64,000 nucleotides of DNA from Archegozetes longisetosus (lineage: Eukaryota > Arthropoda > Arachnida > Sarcoptiformes > Trhypochthoniidae): the NCBI GenBank assembly GCA_018873245.2, contig JAEMBT020000002.1, positions 3,280,001-3,344,000 on the forward strand, in the 5' to 3' direction. The position numbers were made by a program, and so were the translations under genes. Under the pieces are notes generated by a model, which did not search any database, was not told the origin of the DNA, and was given only the letters and a program-made list of their open reading frames with translations. Below are positions 27,301 to 39,375 of the stretch, in pieces. How positions within the stretch are numbered: position 1 is the stretch's first letter; the number at the start of each line of letters is the position of its first letter.

Positions 27301-28381
27301 AAAGTATTTGAAAATTATCAAAAATCTTATATCTAATCCAGAAAATTAGAAAATATTGAAAAGTTTTGTGCCCAGGTTAAACAAAACTCGTAAAGTAAGT
27401 GCATAGATTGGTTCAATAACTTGAATTGCAAGCATGAAATTGTTCTCTTCATTTACTAATTGAAAGTCTTTTTTGAATAAATTCTTTTTACTTGTATGTT
27501 AGCTCAACTTGTCCGAAGATTTATTTTAGAATGTGCTTTACTTGCAAAATAAATGCAATTGTGTACTAATTGTGTGTTAACATCACGTCTTTGTACAATA
27601 GGTTCAACAGACATGAATAAATGATACGCATTCAACTTTCATGTTTTGATATTCTGTAAACCAAAAATTGTCACGTTGTGGTTTGAAGTAATTGGAAAAA
27701 TTATGAATACTTTAAGTGCCGATTTCTCGAAATCTAAATTCCATCCATAGTGTTAATTATACGGGGTGGAAATTTTAAAACTGGACTCAATCGAACATCA
27801 AAACTTTTTACTCATACTTTCTAAACAAAAGTTTTATCAGAAAAGTTCAATATTAGAAAAGACCTAATTTAAACTTTTGTTAAACATGAATTCAAAATAA
27901 GAATGAATAAAGCAAAAATGGTGTTCACAACAGTCGAACGTACTGTATGATCACTATTACCACTTTAGCTGAAGAAGTGGTTTTAACAGCTTAACAAAAT
28001 TAGCCTGAAACCCCACAGAAATACAAGCAAAATCAATGTAAACATGATTTCATTATCATTATCTTTGGACATGGATCGGTTGATGTTAATAATGAAATCA
28101 TGTTTACACTAAATGTCCTCAAACATTGGATGATTTGAAAATAAATATTGAGAGTGAAATAAAAAAATAACTACCGGAAGTTTGGTTAATGTTTCTGAAA
28201 GTATGATTCAAAGAGTTAGACTCTGTTTGGAGAATAATGGTGGACACTTTCAGCGTTTACTATAAATTCAAATATAATATGTACTTTTTAAACACTTGCA
28301 ATGCAACGCAAAATATTTTATGCTAGAAATGCAAATAGGTTTGTAATAGTTATAGTAATTGATTTGAGGAAAGCTTTTGAT
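24351..28381. other. Intergenic A+T-rich DNA
   Basis: No gene is supported. A plus-strand open frame of 93 codons at 26067-26348 and a 37-codon open stretch near 25010-25125 have no splice or family support. A hairpin at 28038-28107 is listed separately. Confidence 0.35.
28038..28107. repeat. Inverted repeat (hairpin)
   Basis: Arms 28038-28061 and 28084-28107 share a perfect 19-bp inverted match (GTAAACATGATTTCATTAT) around a 22-bp loop. Possibly a tiny MITE or a structured RNA stem; no function can be assigned. Confidence 0.6.
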
Positions 28382-29795
28382 TACTGATGAGCAGGTCCGA
28401 GTCTTCAGGTCTTTTTGAGAGACTCGGACCTGAGACCTGGACCTCTAACCCGGACTCTGACCTCTTGGAAAACTGAAGACCTAGACTCGGACTCGGACCT
28501 AGACCTCAAGACATGAATCTGGACACGGGACCTTAGTTCTTCAGGTCTTTGAGACTCGGGCCTCAAGACCCTGACTCCGATACGAAAAAAATTGTAAGCG
28601 AAATATCTGACAATGATTGGCTTTCATGTGAGAAGTTGAGTGATCTTTTTGAAACCATTCAATGAGACAACAAACTTATATCAGGATCTAAATATGTAAG
28701 CATATGCTTAGCTTTCCTAGTTGTCAAAACTTTTTATGAACAATTAAATGATCACAATAATTCAAGTAACAGTTCGATTAAACTTTGTGCTGAAAATATG
28801 TATTTGAAGTTTGATAAGTATAAAGATTTACTTGAAACTGATATCACAAAATTGCCGCTATACTTAACCTTCGTCTGAAACTCGATTTATTTGAGAATGA
28901 TCAAATTGCAAAACAAGTATTTGTTGATTTCTTCAAGAAAAATTATCATCAGATCATTCCAATTTAAATTGAAAGTTCAAATGTTTTGTTTGTCTTTAAA
29001 TTCACAAAAAGAAGAGAATTGAAGCATACGATGAAATCGAAAAGTGTTGAAGTTTGCTTGTTACTGATCAGAAAACTGAGCCTTTATTTTGGTGGAAAAA
29101 ACTGTTCTAGAATTTTCTTATCTTTCAAAGTTTGCATTTGAAGTACCCATTATTCCAGCATTAAATGTCGCTTCAGAATATGCATTTTCAAAATCTGGAA
29201 ATTTAATTAGCAAAAGGAGAAGTCAATTGAGCTTTAATTCTGTTAGACCTTGCGTGTCTCGTACCATGAATCCCTTATTTCGCTAACTTAAAACAAATGA
29301 TTGGTATAATATTGCAAGAAAATTTTAATTCCTCCTAATAGTTATACCAGCTCAAACTTACGACCTTCCCCCTAAAGTCAACCCAAGTTAGTAAAAACCT
29401 TTAAACGTAAAAATCCTCCAGGCAACGGCTAGTCCCTACCCATATGTATTTTTAGTAACATTGACTAATAAAGTATCTGGAACATATACTCTGTGAGAAG
29501 GCATTCCTTTATATTGCAATATTAATATTTGTTGATCTTGTTGTCAATGATTTAATAAAGGTTAAAATTTTTGAATGAAGATATTTTGTCTATTATTAAT
29601 TTTTGAGTTTTAAAGGGAGTCCGAGGCCAGGACCTGAAGTCTTTATCAAGGACCCGGACCCGAACTCGTACCTCTAGCTCAGGACCCGGACCTTGACTTC
29701 TGCCAAATATAAGGACTCGGACTCGGACTTTAGGATCTCAGAACCTCAGGTCCCAGGTCTTTAACCCTATTGGAATCCGGACTCGCTCATCAGTA
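28382..29795 (+). mobile_element. Decayed hAT DNA transposon
   Basis: Terminal inverted repeats read TACTGATGAGC at 28382 and GCTCATCAGTA ending at 29795. Inside each end (about 28392-28580 and 29615-29785) lies a field of GGACCTGA / GACTCGGAC motifs in both orientations, which look like subterminal transposase-binding repeats. The middle holds plus-strand remnants of an hAT transposase with stops; the clearest is the C-terminal dimerisation region at about 29089-29285, with NVASEYAFSKSGN and a K-R-R motif. Flanking 8-mers match at only 5 of 8 positions, so the target duplication is degraded. It is non-autonomous now. Confidence 0.8.
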
Positions 29796-31060
29796 GTTTG
29801 TATTGAAGATAGTTATATAAAAGTTATTTGGTATTGTGTTCATACTTTGATGCATATAGTTATTGTACAGACAAGGCACTTATTCCTTACGTTTGAACTA
29901 TTAATAAAAGTAGATAAGTAGCCTTTTATTTATTTTATCAAAATTACAAAAGTTTAAGAATAAGATAAAAAATCCATAATTAGTCACTTGAAGATGCAAA
30001 ATACTGTATGTCAATACTTTGTGTCTCCACCATTGTCTATCTATTACGTCTCTTCCTATCATTCAAGCCATATCTTGATCTCTATAATTTTGTCCATGGA
30101 AAATTAATATCAAATTACGCTCTACTTCATCAACATGCTATCCATTTTTCCAATAAAATTTTTCACCAATTCCATAATTATTTTATAAATGATATAATTT
30201 TGTCGCAAAATACGCCTACTTTTGTGTTATGTTTTGTGTATTTTAAATGTTTACTTTGAACTTAATGCATCTTATGTGTTAAAATATTCATAGGTTTTAG
30301 TATATCATATGAAGTTTGGTTTAAGAACACAAAATCATAGTTACTATACTCTTGTTAAAAGTTCAAATGCAAGAAATTAAGTACTTTGTAGTATAGTGTT
30401 TGCACATTAGAATTGGGTATTACATAAAGATTATTGTAATTATAATTTGATACATAATTAGTGTTGTTATAAGATTGTGAAAAATTTTATTGTTAATTAT
30501 TGAAGTATCTTTCCAACTAATCCCTTAGTTCTAGTAGCTTGTCAAAAATAGTGGCCAGTTTAAAACTTTGGTCTAAAGTTTAGTCGAGACCTGTATATAA
30601 AGTGTAAACACCAGTGATTTGTTAATATCCCTTTCCAAAGCATGAGTTAAGCGGTATATCGAATCAACCTTGGTGTGATGTCTTTTCATATTCTTTCTCT
30701 TACTATCTGTTGAATAATAACTTTCCTTGTTGCCAAACATTCTAAATGGATTAACTCATAATATATACCAAAAATTAAAAATAATGATATAAGATAATAC
30801 AAGGAAAGATTTTAAAAATACAATCATAAGTATAATATAAAAATATGATGACTGTCATGAAATTTTCATTTCAAATCCAAGATTCATTTATATAGTATGA
30901 ACTTATACTTAAATAGCTATTGCTATCATGAAGTGAGCTATTAATACATAAAATGAAATAAGATTGAATCAAATTAGTTCAAAATTAAATAAGAGATTAA
31001 ACATTCATTTTAAAGCTAATATAATATTAGTTAAGACTTTTAGTTTCATTACTGCGTAAA
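29796..31060. other. A+T-rich DNA between hAT and retrotransposon
   Basis: No gene recognised. A TATATAAA lies near 30594. A match to the retrotransposon LTR (38700-39153) was looked for here as the missing 3' LTR and not seen by eye. Confidence 0.35.
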
Positions 31061-31107
31061 GAACTATTTGGCTTGTCATTAAATTCAATTGTTTGTGATT
31101 CATGAGT

Positions 31108-31928
31108 TTAATTATCAGTACCAGTTATTTCTCGTCTTGAACAAAGTATATATCGTTTGATGATTATAAAGAATATGAAACTTAAGATCAGAGCGATGCA
31201 AATCAAAATAACATTCCCATAAAATGATGATTAATGCTTCTATCGACGTTCTCACTCAATTTCTCATTATTCAACGAGTCGATATTTAAATTTAGCTTCA
31301 AAAAATAATCAGTGAATATTTTGACGCATCATCTGGTCAATTTGGTGATTAATTGTACAATATCAATCAGGTATAAAAAGTAGCTTAGAATGAAGATTAA
31401 GCTGATTCTATTCATAATGAATATTTCCTATTCTGAATTATTGATTTTTTGTAGAAGTACAAATAATTCTTGGGGACAAGTCATTTCTCGATTGTATATA
31501 CTTATATTCAAAGAAGTACAATAAATGTCGTTATACTGTAAAGTATATTTTATTTGGACAATATCATGAACACCAATGAAACTTTTAGCATTTAATTTTA
31601 ATTCAATACTTGTTTCGTGCGATCGTACTTGTATTCTGTACATGAGTGATAGTATAGCAGCGACATATAATGTTGGACTGTACCTGACCGGCGTTATACC
31701 TTTGTTTGTCCGGAGGCTACGGCGAACAGTTGGTTCCTCATTCATTGGTGATTCGTCCGAATTCTCTCCTTCTGATTGATTATAAATTTCCGTACTGCTA
31801 CCGGATTTCACTGTCAATAACTGATTTTGAGATGGGTTTGATGAAATATGTGACAAAATGGTTTGATGGCTTTCTACTGGCCCCCCATCTTCATTCTTTA
31901 TCTCATATTCCTCTGTAGTTGAATCCAA
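31108..31928 (-). pseudogene. Integrase tail and env-like remnant
   Basis: The frame 31928..31428 begins with a Pol C-terminal tail (RRSLRTNKG then PVRY) and continues about 75 residues into a segment that could be the start of an envelope-like gene. After further breaks, a minus-strand frame ending at 31110-31108 encodes one strongly hydrophobic stretch of about 20 residues followed by a basic tail, as in a membrane anchor. An envelope origin is inferred from position and layout only; it is non-functional. Confidence 0.45.
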
Positions 31929-31951
31929 TGCATCGTTCGTGTAACACGGAC

Positions 31952-32612
31952 TTAATTTTCTAACATGGTGAACTTCCCGTTTTTATCGCCTTTAACTTTC
32001 TCAACCACTAAGTTAACATTTTTATACGAGGTTATAATACGGTAGGGATCTTTGTTTTTATGGACCAATTTATTAGTAAGACCCACTTTGCGTGTGGGCT
32101 TGTAAACCCAAACCAAGTCTCCTATTGAATATTTTGCACCCCTATGCCTTTTATCATAATGCACCTTTTGTTTAACTTGAGCCCTCTCGATGTTATCTTT
32201 AACTATTTTCCAGGCTTCTGGCATTACTTTTAGCAGATCCTTTGCGTAACTTTTAGGTTCGACAGGCCTCCCCACTGGTTCGCCGGAGATCACATCAATG
32301 GGCAGGCAAAAATCTCGGCCATATAGGATCATAAATGGGCTCATTTTTATCGAGCTCTGAATATTCGAGTTATAAACAAACCTCAGCATGCTTAAGTATT
32401 CATCCCAATTGGTTTGACTTAAGTTAACATACTTGGAGATGCTTTTTGCATAGTCTTCCGTTGAATGTTTCATCCAGTCCATTACATTGTGGAAAATAAG
32501 AAGTTGTATGTACGTGGCGGGTGCCAAAATTCTTAATACTTGTTGAACAACTTCTGGCATGAAATTCCTGCCTAAATCCTACAAAAGTTCTTCTATAGCC
32601 CCATGTTTGCAT
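31952..32612 (-). pseudogene. Retrotransposon integrase (broken)
   Basis: Two overlapping minus-strand frames (32612..32424 and 32560..31952) cover the end of the integrase catalytic core (a YFPQCNG segment, followed by Y-N-S and MLYGR motifs) and the C-terminal domain with the GDLVWVY motif. The frame shift between them, and further stops in the upstream zinc-binding part (about 33110-32620), make it inactive. Confidence 0.8.
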
Positions 32613-33120
32613 ATAAGCTCTTCAACAATAAATTTTGCAGTGGTTTCGGCGCTAATGTCCGGAAATGCCCGAATTTCTGCATACTTCGTAAAATAACAAG
32701 TAGCAGTTAATATATATCTGTTATTGGCGTTGGAAGCCTTAAATGGATCGACGGCATCATCCCAACCCTAGGACAGGGTCCCTTGACTGGAATAGGCTGC
32801 AATAAGCCTGCTGGTAGTTTGATTTTAACACCTTTTGTTTGGCAGTCCATACATGACATGCTATATATTTTTATATATCAAGACATTTTTGCCTAATAAA
32901 ATCTCATACAGACTTTGTCCAGCGTTTTTCGGTAGCCGGAATGACCACTAAGTGGGTCCTCATGTAGGGTGTACATGATAACTTTTACTAAACAGCTAGG
33001 AATCACTATATTATATCGCTTCCCAGCCCGACTCTTAACTGCACGGCACAGAATTCCATTTACTATTGCATACTTCGAAAGCCTTTTTATAAGTTTATTC
33101 GAGATGACATGAATATTTTC

Positions 33121-33705
33121 TTATTTGTTGATTATTTCGTTGTATAATAAGTCTTTATTTTGTTTTTCTTTCATGTCAAGTGGGGGCTCTAATGCAATAA
33201 GTGCTACAGATTGAAGCTCAGAATTAGTTACCTCTTGTTCATCAGTTACATAAAGTGATAACATGGCTGCTTGATTAAAGTCTACTGCTTTGTCCAGAGC
33301 GTCTCTCGAGATTTCATCTGCGTTTCTATTTTTATCCCCAGGTCTGTATACGACTTTTAACTTGAAACCCATGCATTGTAATAACCAGCGCGCCACTCTG
33401 TCTGATAGATTTAATTTACTCATAATGGATATTTGATTCACGTGATCAGTTACCACTACAAATTCGCTGCCATATAAGTAACATCAAAATTTGTTTAAGC
33501 CAAAAGCTATCGCTAGATTTTCGCGTTCACCTACTGTATAGCGTTTCTCAGTATCACTTAAATTTCTGCCAGCACAAGAAACTATTTTCCACCTATTACG
33601 GTGTTTTTGCACTAGTATTGCTCCGACCTCCGAATCGCTTGCATCGACTCTTAACTCTGTTTCGAGTTTCGGGTTGAAGTGTGCCAACACTGGTCTTTTA
33701 CTCAA
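33121..33705 (-). pseudogene. Retrotransposon RNase H and connection region (broken)
   Basis: Frame 33705..33484 carries an RNase H start (RVDASDSEVGAILVQ with catalytic Asp, then EKRYTVGERE). Frame 33456..33121 continues with VTDHVN, WLLQCMGF, and the YRPGDKNRNADEISR motif with a catalytic Asp. A TGA just after 33484 interrupts the domain. Confidence 0.82.
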
Positions 33706-33888
33706 TTCACTTTTGAGTTTCCCGATAGCTTGGTTCGCTTAACAATTCCATACAAACTTAGGGTTCTTTTTAGTTAAAGTAGTTAATCGTTTCGTGATTA
33801 TAGCATAATTGGGCACAAAGTTTCTATTGTAATTGGCTAATTCAAGAAAGGATCATAGATCTGACATATCCTTGGGTACCGCACGCTC

Positions 33889-34560
33889 TCAGATTTGCTT
33901 GATTTTCTCAGGATCAGGTGAAATACCATAAGTATCTATAATGTGACCCAAATACTTAGTTCGAGCTATCCCGAATCTACATTTTTCTGGTTTAAAAGTC
34001 AAGTTTGCGGCTTCAAACCTTTTAAATACCTCCTCAATCTTTTCCAAATGATCTTTAAATGTAGAATTGCTGAATAAAGTTACATCATCAATATAACAAA
34101 TAGCCGTATCGAAGCGTAAGCCACTTATAACTAAATATACGAGTCGTTGAAGTGTGGTCGAAGCACCGACCAGTCCCATACCCATCATATTCCACTGATA
34201 ACAGCCGTCCATAGTCACAGCGGCGGTTTTCTCTGCCAGACTCCTTGATAGGAGCCTGATAGTAGCCTTTATTTAGATCCAAAAGTGAAAAGCGGGACAT
34301 TCCTCTTAATGCAATTAAGGCTTGCTCAATGTTAACCATAGGATAGGAGTCAAACTTTGTGACAGCATTTAAACTTCTCTAATCACAGCAAAATCGGCGC
34401 GTTTCGTCCGGTTTCTTAACAAGAACAACGCCAGTTCCCCACGGACTCTTAGTTGGACTCAGTATCCCCATATCTATATATTTTTGGACTTGCTTTTGTA
34501 TTATTTCTCTTTCCATTATTGAACACTTATACGGACCCCTACGTATAGGTTTGGCTGTAC
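33889..34560 (-). pseudogene. Retrotransposon reverse transcriptase (broken)
   Basis: Frames 34339..34088 and 34218..33889 overlap, so the gene is frameshifted. The first carries the FSLLDLNKGYYQ motif; the second carries the catalytic YIDDVTLFS box and a CRFGI...YLGHII segment. Upstream to about 34560 the minus strand carries the expected K-x-P and fingers motifs with a stop. Confidence 0.85.
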
Positions 34561-35010
34561 CAGTTTCTATTTCATGTTCAATTAAGTTAGTTCTGCCAAT
34601 TTGGTTGGGTTTGAATGTGAATCGATTTATGTATTTATAGTTCCAATTTTTGACTTTGTCTCCATTTCATTTAGTGTAATACTGATATTAACATATCCAT
34701 CATTTATCTTCAACTGCTTAAATTCCTCTATTAGTTTGGTCTGCGGTGAAGCAGATTCTGGTCCAATTGAATTTAGGACTTTTGTGTGGCACGGACAGTC
34801 AGAATCTGTATAATCTGATTAGCTGTCTAGTTCTGAAGCTTCATCATTCGACGCATTGTTCAACGGACTATCAGGATCTAATTGCCCAAAAGCACTCTCT
34901 TTATTAGAGGAAATTTCTATTTTATTGTTAGCATAGCAACGTAATTCGATCTTATTTCATTCATTAAAATGATTTGTATTGTCCTTAAATTCGTCAGTAC
35001 TCTTGCAAAC

Positions 35011-35638
35011 GGTAGCACGTCAATTCAGCGCCAACAATTGGGCGCTATGACAATTCAGCGCTATAACAATTCAGCGATGCGACAATTCGGCGCTACAACA
35101 ATTCAGCGCCGCGACAATTCAGCGCTACGACAATTCAACATTGCGACAATTCAGCGCGCAAAAGTTCAGCGCTGCGATAATTCAGCGCATTTTGAAAATT
35201 TCAGGAAAATTTATTACTTTAAAGAAAAACAGAAACTCTAAATTAATAGGTGTTCACGGGACACTAATTTCAATCTATAAAAGTGTTTACTTTCAACCGA
35301 CAATTACAAGTAAACATATTTATAGGTGATAGAATCTTTTTTTGTAATTCAGTTGATTTGAATTAAGGAGAAATATTTTTAAAATAATTATATTTAATAA
35401 GAATATGATTATAAATTATGGAATATTAGTAGTGAAATCCAAATATGTTTATTCAGTTATCAAAACATGTATGTGTTATATTTTGTACATTTTTTGGTAA
35501 AAATTTATTTCTTGTGAACACCAAATAGTCTAGAGGTCTCTGTTCTTCTTTAAAATTAATTTATAATAAATTTGCGCTTAATTGTCGCAGCGCTGAATTG
35601 TTGGCGCTGAATTGTCGACGCTGAATTGACGTGGAACC
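35011..35638. mobile_element. Foldback element A with tandem-repeat tips, 9-bp duplication
   Basis: Bounded by the direct repeat CTTGCAAAC at 35002-35010 and 35639-35647. The ends read GGTAGCACGTCAATTCAGCG and, reverse-complemented, GGTTCCACGTCAATTCAGCG. The left tip (35018-35187) holds about ten units of a 15-16-bp motif built on GACAATTCAGCGC; the right tip (35572-35631) holds about four in reverse orientation. Inverted similarity continues inward (AAATTTATTA..., then GGTGTTCAC). It has no coding capacity and is inserted in the pol region of the retrotransposon. Confidence 0.85.
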
Positions 35639-36227
35639 CTTGCAAACGCTAACTACTTCACATTTGGAATCAATTTTCTCATAACTTACTAGTACTGTTC
35701 CTTTATTAATGATTTTTGACTTGTGTCTGAAATTAGATAAAGGAACTACCAACTCGCCATTCACTGAATTGAATATTGTATTTGGGATATACAGCTTATT
35801 GTTTCTATACTGCTGAACGTCAGTAGTAACCATGCATGAAAAATGCTCTAATCTATTTTTGTTACCTGCAGTGACTTATTATTGTGGTCGAGTGGGCTGG
35901 CAATTTGATGTCATTAGCTGAATAGGCAGCATTTCCCTTGCTCTTTATGCACGCTTTACAATGAATAACGATTTGGTCAGATTCATCATTTAAATGTTGA
36001 CCTAACGTATAAACCCTAATTGATAAGTCAATTACACCCTTGAGCTTAAGGTTTACATTATTGACGATGAGAAGTTGCGCGGGTGCTATTTGGACCACTA
36101 CTGCATCAACGTGAATGAAAGCCTTTTTGTCTTCTGAATCAATTATAATCAAGGGAACATGAGTTTTGCTTACTGGTGCTAACTCATTAGAGTTGACGGC
36201 ATTAATTTTTCTTACATCATGCTTCAC
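35561..36227 (-). pseudogene. Retrotransposon protease-RT linker (broken)
   Basis: Minus-strand frames 36227..35862 and 35833..35648 belong to the pol region between protease and reverse transcriptase; the part below 35648 is foldback element A. The products have no motif I can name with confidence. Position between the zinc-knuckle/protease and RT frames is the main evidence. Confidence 0.5.
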
Positions 36228-36242
36228 AATTTTTAGCCCTGT

Positions 36243-37211
36243 TTACGCAACAAATTCTTCACGCATTATGGTAATCGTAGCCGCGCTGTCAATAACCGCT
36301 TTTGTTTGATGACCACAGACTTCAACAGCTGCGTAAATTATATTACCCCTTTCTCCATATACAGTACGCTCGTGTATCACACCGTTGCACATCTCATTGC
36401 CACGCTCGTTAATGTTACTACGCTCTTTATTAGCATTTGACCTATTCTCTGTTCGGTCCTTGTGCTCTCTGCAGTCCTTAGCGATGTGGCCAACTCGTGC
36501 GCATACAAAGCACTTAGGTTTACCGTAAGGTGAACGGGTCTCATCTCTCGGATTTGGTTTGTAACGAGTACCAAATCCATGAGTTGGTCTGTTTTTTCCT
36601 CGAAAATTGCCGTTTTGAAGTCTAAAATTAGGAGGTTTTGTTTGGCTACTGGCTTTAAGCATTTCAGTCATAGCTTCAGTGAACGTTTTTGTCATACTTT
36701 TCATTGCTTTAGTGAAATCATTCGCCTTCTCTTCCGTTTTCTCACTCAATTTTTCTTTTGAAGGGTATTCTATTTTGAGTGGAGCATCGTCTGCCATGTA
36801 ATGAGCGTGTTCTCATGAACTCGCTTCCATTTTCAACCCTTCTCGCCAAGTTTAGATTTGTCTAAAAGTTCATCAAAGGTTCTGGGTTGATACGGCAGCA
36901 CATGTGCCGCTACTTGAGGCAATAAGCCATCGAGAGTTCATTCAACTCTTTCTTCTTTATATGATTATCGGGATCCAACCGATTAACATGTTTCTCATAG
37001 TGAATATATAATTAACAACGGTTTCATATAAAACTTGTTTACGTCGGCGTACTTTCTCTCGCAAGTATGTCATATGGCCCGAAGGCAAGAAGTCTTTTCT
37101 CATCATTTTTATGACTTCCTCATAAGGCAACGGCTCTTCTTTACTTTTGATATTGATTTGATACCAAGCTCGAGCGGGGCCGAGCAGATGAGCACCCAAC
37201 CGTTCGCACAT
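36243..37211 (-). pseudogene. Retrotransposon gag, nucleocapsid and protease start (broken)
   Basis: Frame 37211..36957 has a gag capsid-like segment (ARAWYQINI, then a K-D-F-L-P-S-G motif and an R-x-K-V-R-R-R-K-Q patch). Frame 36797..36243 has a basic region and one CCHC zinc knuckle (C-x2-C-x4-H-x4-C) near residues 95-110. It ends with a protease-like V-I-D-S-A-A segment, in which the usual Gly of D-S/T-G is Ala. Stops separate the frames. Confidence 0.75.
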
Positions 37212-37805
37212 TTTTACAGTATCCCAGCCAGCTACGCTGGCCGCGTACTCATATTGTTAAAGCCATTCTTTTAAATCTTGATTCGGTGCATTTCTGAACG
37301 GTGCGATTCGCACCTGTGTAGAAGGCAAAAGTCTTGTAGACAAAGAGTCACTAAATTTGTCTAATTTCTCATCAATAGTTTTTTACCGCTTTCATTAATA
37401 TTTTCCGTACTGGAGCCACTGCTAATATGACTTCCAGGCATTGCTATTAATTTAGGTTTTTAATAGCCCTCAATTCAATTTCTCTATGTACAGTTTTAAT
37501 TTAGCAAATTTGGAATTGAAAAACGCACCGAAAAGCTCTCGAACTCGACACTTGATAGTTTAGACTGTGAAATAACTGAAATATTTCAGTTATTAAATTC
37601 AATAAATGGAGTTCTAGGTAACCTAAAGAAAGTGAACTCAGTAGTTCCTTTTATTTTTTAACCTATTATGTTTCACTGGATTGTACACAATTAGCTCCTA
37701 ATCACTCTCAATTTCAATGTTAGGTTAACGCTTAGAGCATTTATGCCTTAGTAAAACCTATTTATTTTATTATTTACTGTTTGCGTTCGAAAAGTAGTCC
37801 TCAAT

Positions 37806-38465
37806 GGGTGACAATCATTTGACCGACAATCATTTGACCGACAAATTCATTTGACAGACAAGTCGAATTTATATATAGATTTATTCTGTCAACAATATTA
37901 TTCTTGTCCTCATTTTATCAATAGTCACATTTGTAATAATAGCTGAGGAAGCGCAAGCCGAAGTTGTTCGAACAAGAGATATCAAAACAGTACTGATCTA
38001 TACCTTCAGACGAATGGTTAAAGTATAAACATTACTATCATTATATGTAACATGGATCTGCTAATGTTGATAATTTGTATACTCAAACAACTTGTTTGAC
38101 AAGTTGGTAGTATGTGAGTACTAATTTTTTTCCAAAAAACATTGAAATATTGTTGGTGTACGTCGTCAGGCAACTTGTTTGAGTATAAAAATTGTCACCA
38201 TTAGCTGATCCATGTCACATATGGTGATAGTCATGCTTATACTCTAACCACTCGTCTGAAGGTATAGATCAGTACTGTTTTGATATCTTTTGTTCGAACA
38301 ACTTCTTCGGCTTGCGCTTCTTCAGCTATTATTACAAATGTGACTATTAATAAAATGAAGAAAACAATTGTATTATTGTTGACAGAAGAAACTAATATAT
38401 AAATTCGACTTGTCTATCAGACGAATTTGTAGGTAAAATGATCGTCGGTCAAACGTAGTAGACCC
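37806..38465. mobile_element. Foldback element B with long inverted repeats, 9-bp duplication
   Basis: Flanked by GTCCTCAAT at 37797-37805 and 38466-38474. It starts GGGTGACAATC and ends with the complement of GGGTCTACTAC. The two arms, about 290 bp each (37806-38092 and 38170-38465), are inverted copies with scattered mismatches and a short 75-bp loop. The outermost part carries two to three tandem units of TTTGACCGACAATCA. No coding capacity. Long inverted repeats and a 9-bp duplication are typical of Mutator-like elements; that assignment is inference. It is inserted in the retrotransposon leader. Confidence 0.88.
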
Positions 38466-38681
38466 GTCCTCAATAGCCTATACTCAAACAATTTATTTAT
38501 AAATAACCGCTCTGCAGTTTAGCTTCAGATAATAAGTTCTCAATAACTTATTAGCCAAGCTCTCAATAATTTGCCTTAGAAATGAATCACTTACTTTTCA
38601 ACATTTATTCGCTTCCAATTGAGCCCAAAGATTTCGATTACAAGTCTTAACTCTCCCGTCAGTTGATCTGCGATCCGTTGA

Positions 38682-38698
38682 TCCTGTCGCGGACACCA
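38682..38698 (-). other. Retrotransposon primer-binding site
   Basis: TGGTGTCCGCGACAGG directly follows the LTR end (…TTACA plus one T). It starts with TGG, complementary to a tRNA CCA tail. The tRNA is not identified. Confidence 0.6.
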
Positions 38699-38699
38699 A

Positions 38700-39153
38700 T
38701 GTAAGTGCAAGAGCCTCTTTTGATGGAGTGCGCTGCACTTTTCTTTTATTTCACTCACTGAGTCAAAAGAAAATAAACAACGGGGCTTTGCGTATATTTA
38801 TTTTATTAAGTTTTACTAAACAATTATACATAAAGTCAGCTATTCTTGAGCTGGACACGAACACGAACTCCCTCAACACCTCAAACGACCCTTTAAATAC
38901 GTTTGAGGTTGAGACCAAAATCACGTGTTTATCGATGGATGTTATTTGCTGATCATTTGTTGCTGACCAGCTAAAGGAAATCAAAGATCGCTTATTGATA
39001 AGTGATCAATGAGTTGTTCACACACGTATTCCTGAATCCGAAAATAGCCTGGATTCAGAAAATGTTTGTTTACATTTTCAAACTTAGAAATAGGACCTTG
39101 AGTACTATTAATAATTGATAACTTGTGAGTGCGAAATATTTTATGCACTCACA
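38700..39153 (-). repeat. 5' LTR of the Ty3/gypsy element
   Basis: On the minus strand it begins TGTGAGTGC and ends CTTACA (TG...CA). It holds a TATTTAAA box at 38899-38892 and an AATAAA at about 38803-38798, then the primer-binding site. The first 29 nt form a perfect hairpin (TGTGAGTGC / GCACTCACA, 39153-39125), which makes the exact start less certain. The small open frames on both strands here are incidental. Confidence 0.65.
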
Positions 39154-39182
39154 ATATCTAATCGCTGAATATCTATATAATA

Positions 39183-39375
39183 AGGAGCAAACGATGTCTA
39201 TCTGTCCTTTTATGCATTCGAACTGTGGGCACTTTAGACCTGAAATAATTACATATTTGTAATCAGTATAACCGGGAGGTACAGCACTGGTTATTTATTT
39301 TTCAAAAGAGTAAAAAAGAAAAATTTTTATTTTTAGAAAAAATAACTATGCGCTGCCTGGAATCGAACCTGGGGC
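39183..39375 (-). mobile_element. SINE-like retroposon, copy 1, with 13-bp target duplication
   Basis: Flanked by the perfect direct repeat TATCTATATAATA at 39170-39182 and 39376-39388. On the minus strand it begins with CCAGGTTCGATTCCAGG, a good tRNA T-arm / Pol III B box, so it looks like a 5'-truncated tRNA-derived SINE. A second copy lies at about 39861-40050. Confidence 0.7.

Larger units (their letters stand above)
31061..39153 (-). mobile_element. Degraded Ty3/gypsy LTR retrotransposon, minus strand
   Basis: In transcription order: 5' LTR (39153..38700), primer-binding site, leader, gag with zinc knuckle, protease, reverse transcriptase, RNase H, integrase, and an env-like tail. The order RT-RNase H-integrase is that of Ty3/gypsy. 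Many stops and frame breaks and two foldback insertions (37806-38465 in the leader, 35011-35638 in pol) show it is dead. No 3' LTR was found, so the left boundary is approximate. Confidence 0.8.

Noticed and set aside
38728..38984. Open frames on both strands inside the LTR
   Set aside because: They coincide with the LTR regulatory region (TATA-like and AATAAA words) and mirror each other; no coding evidence.
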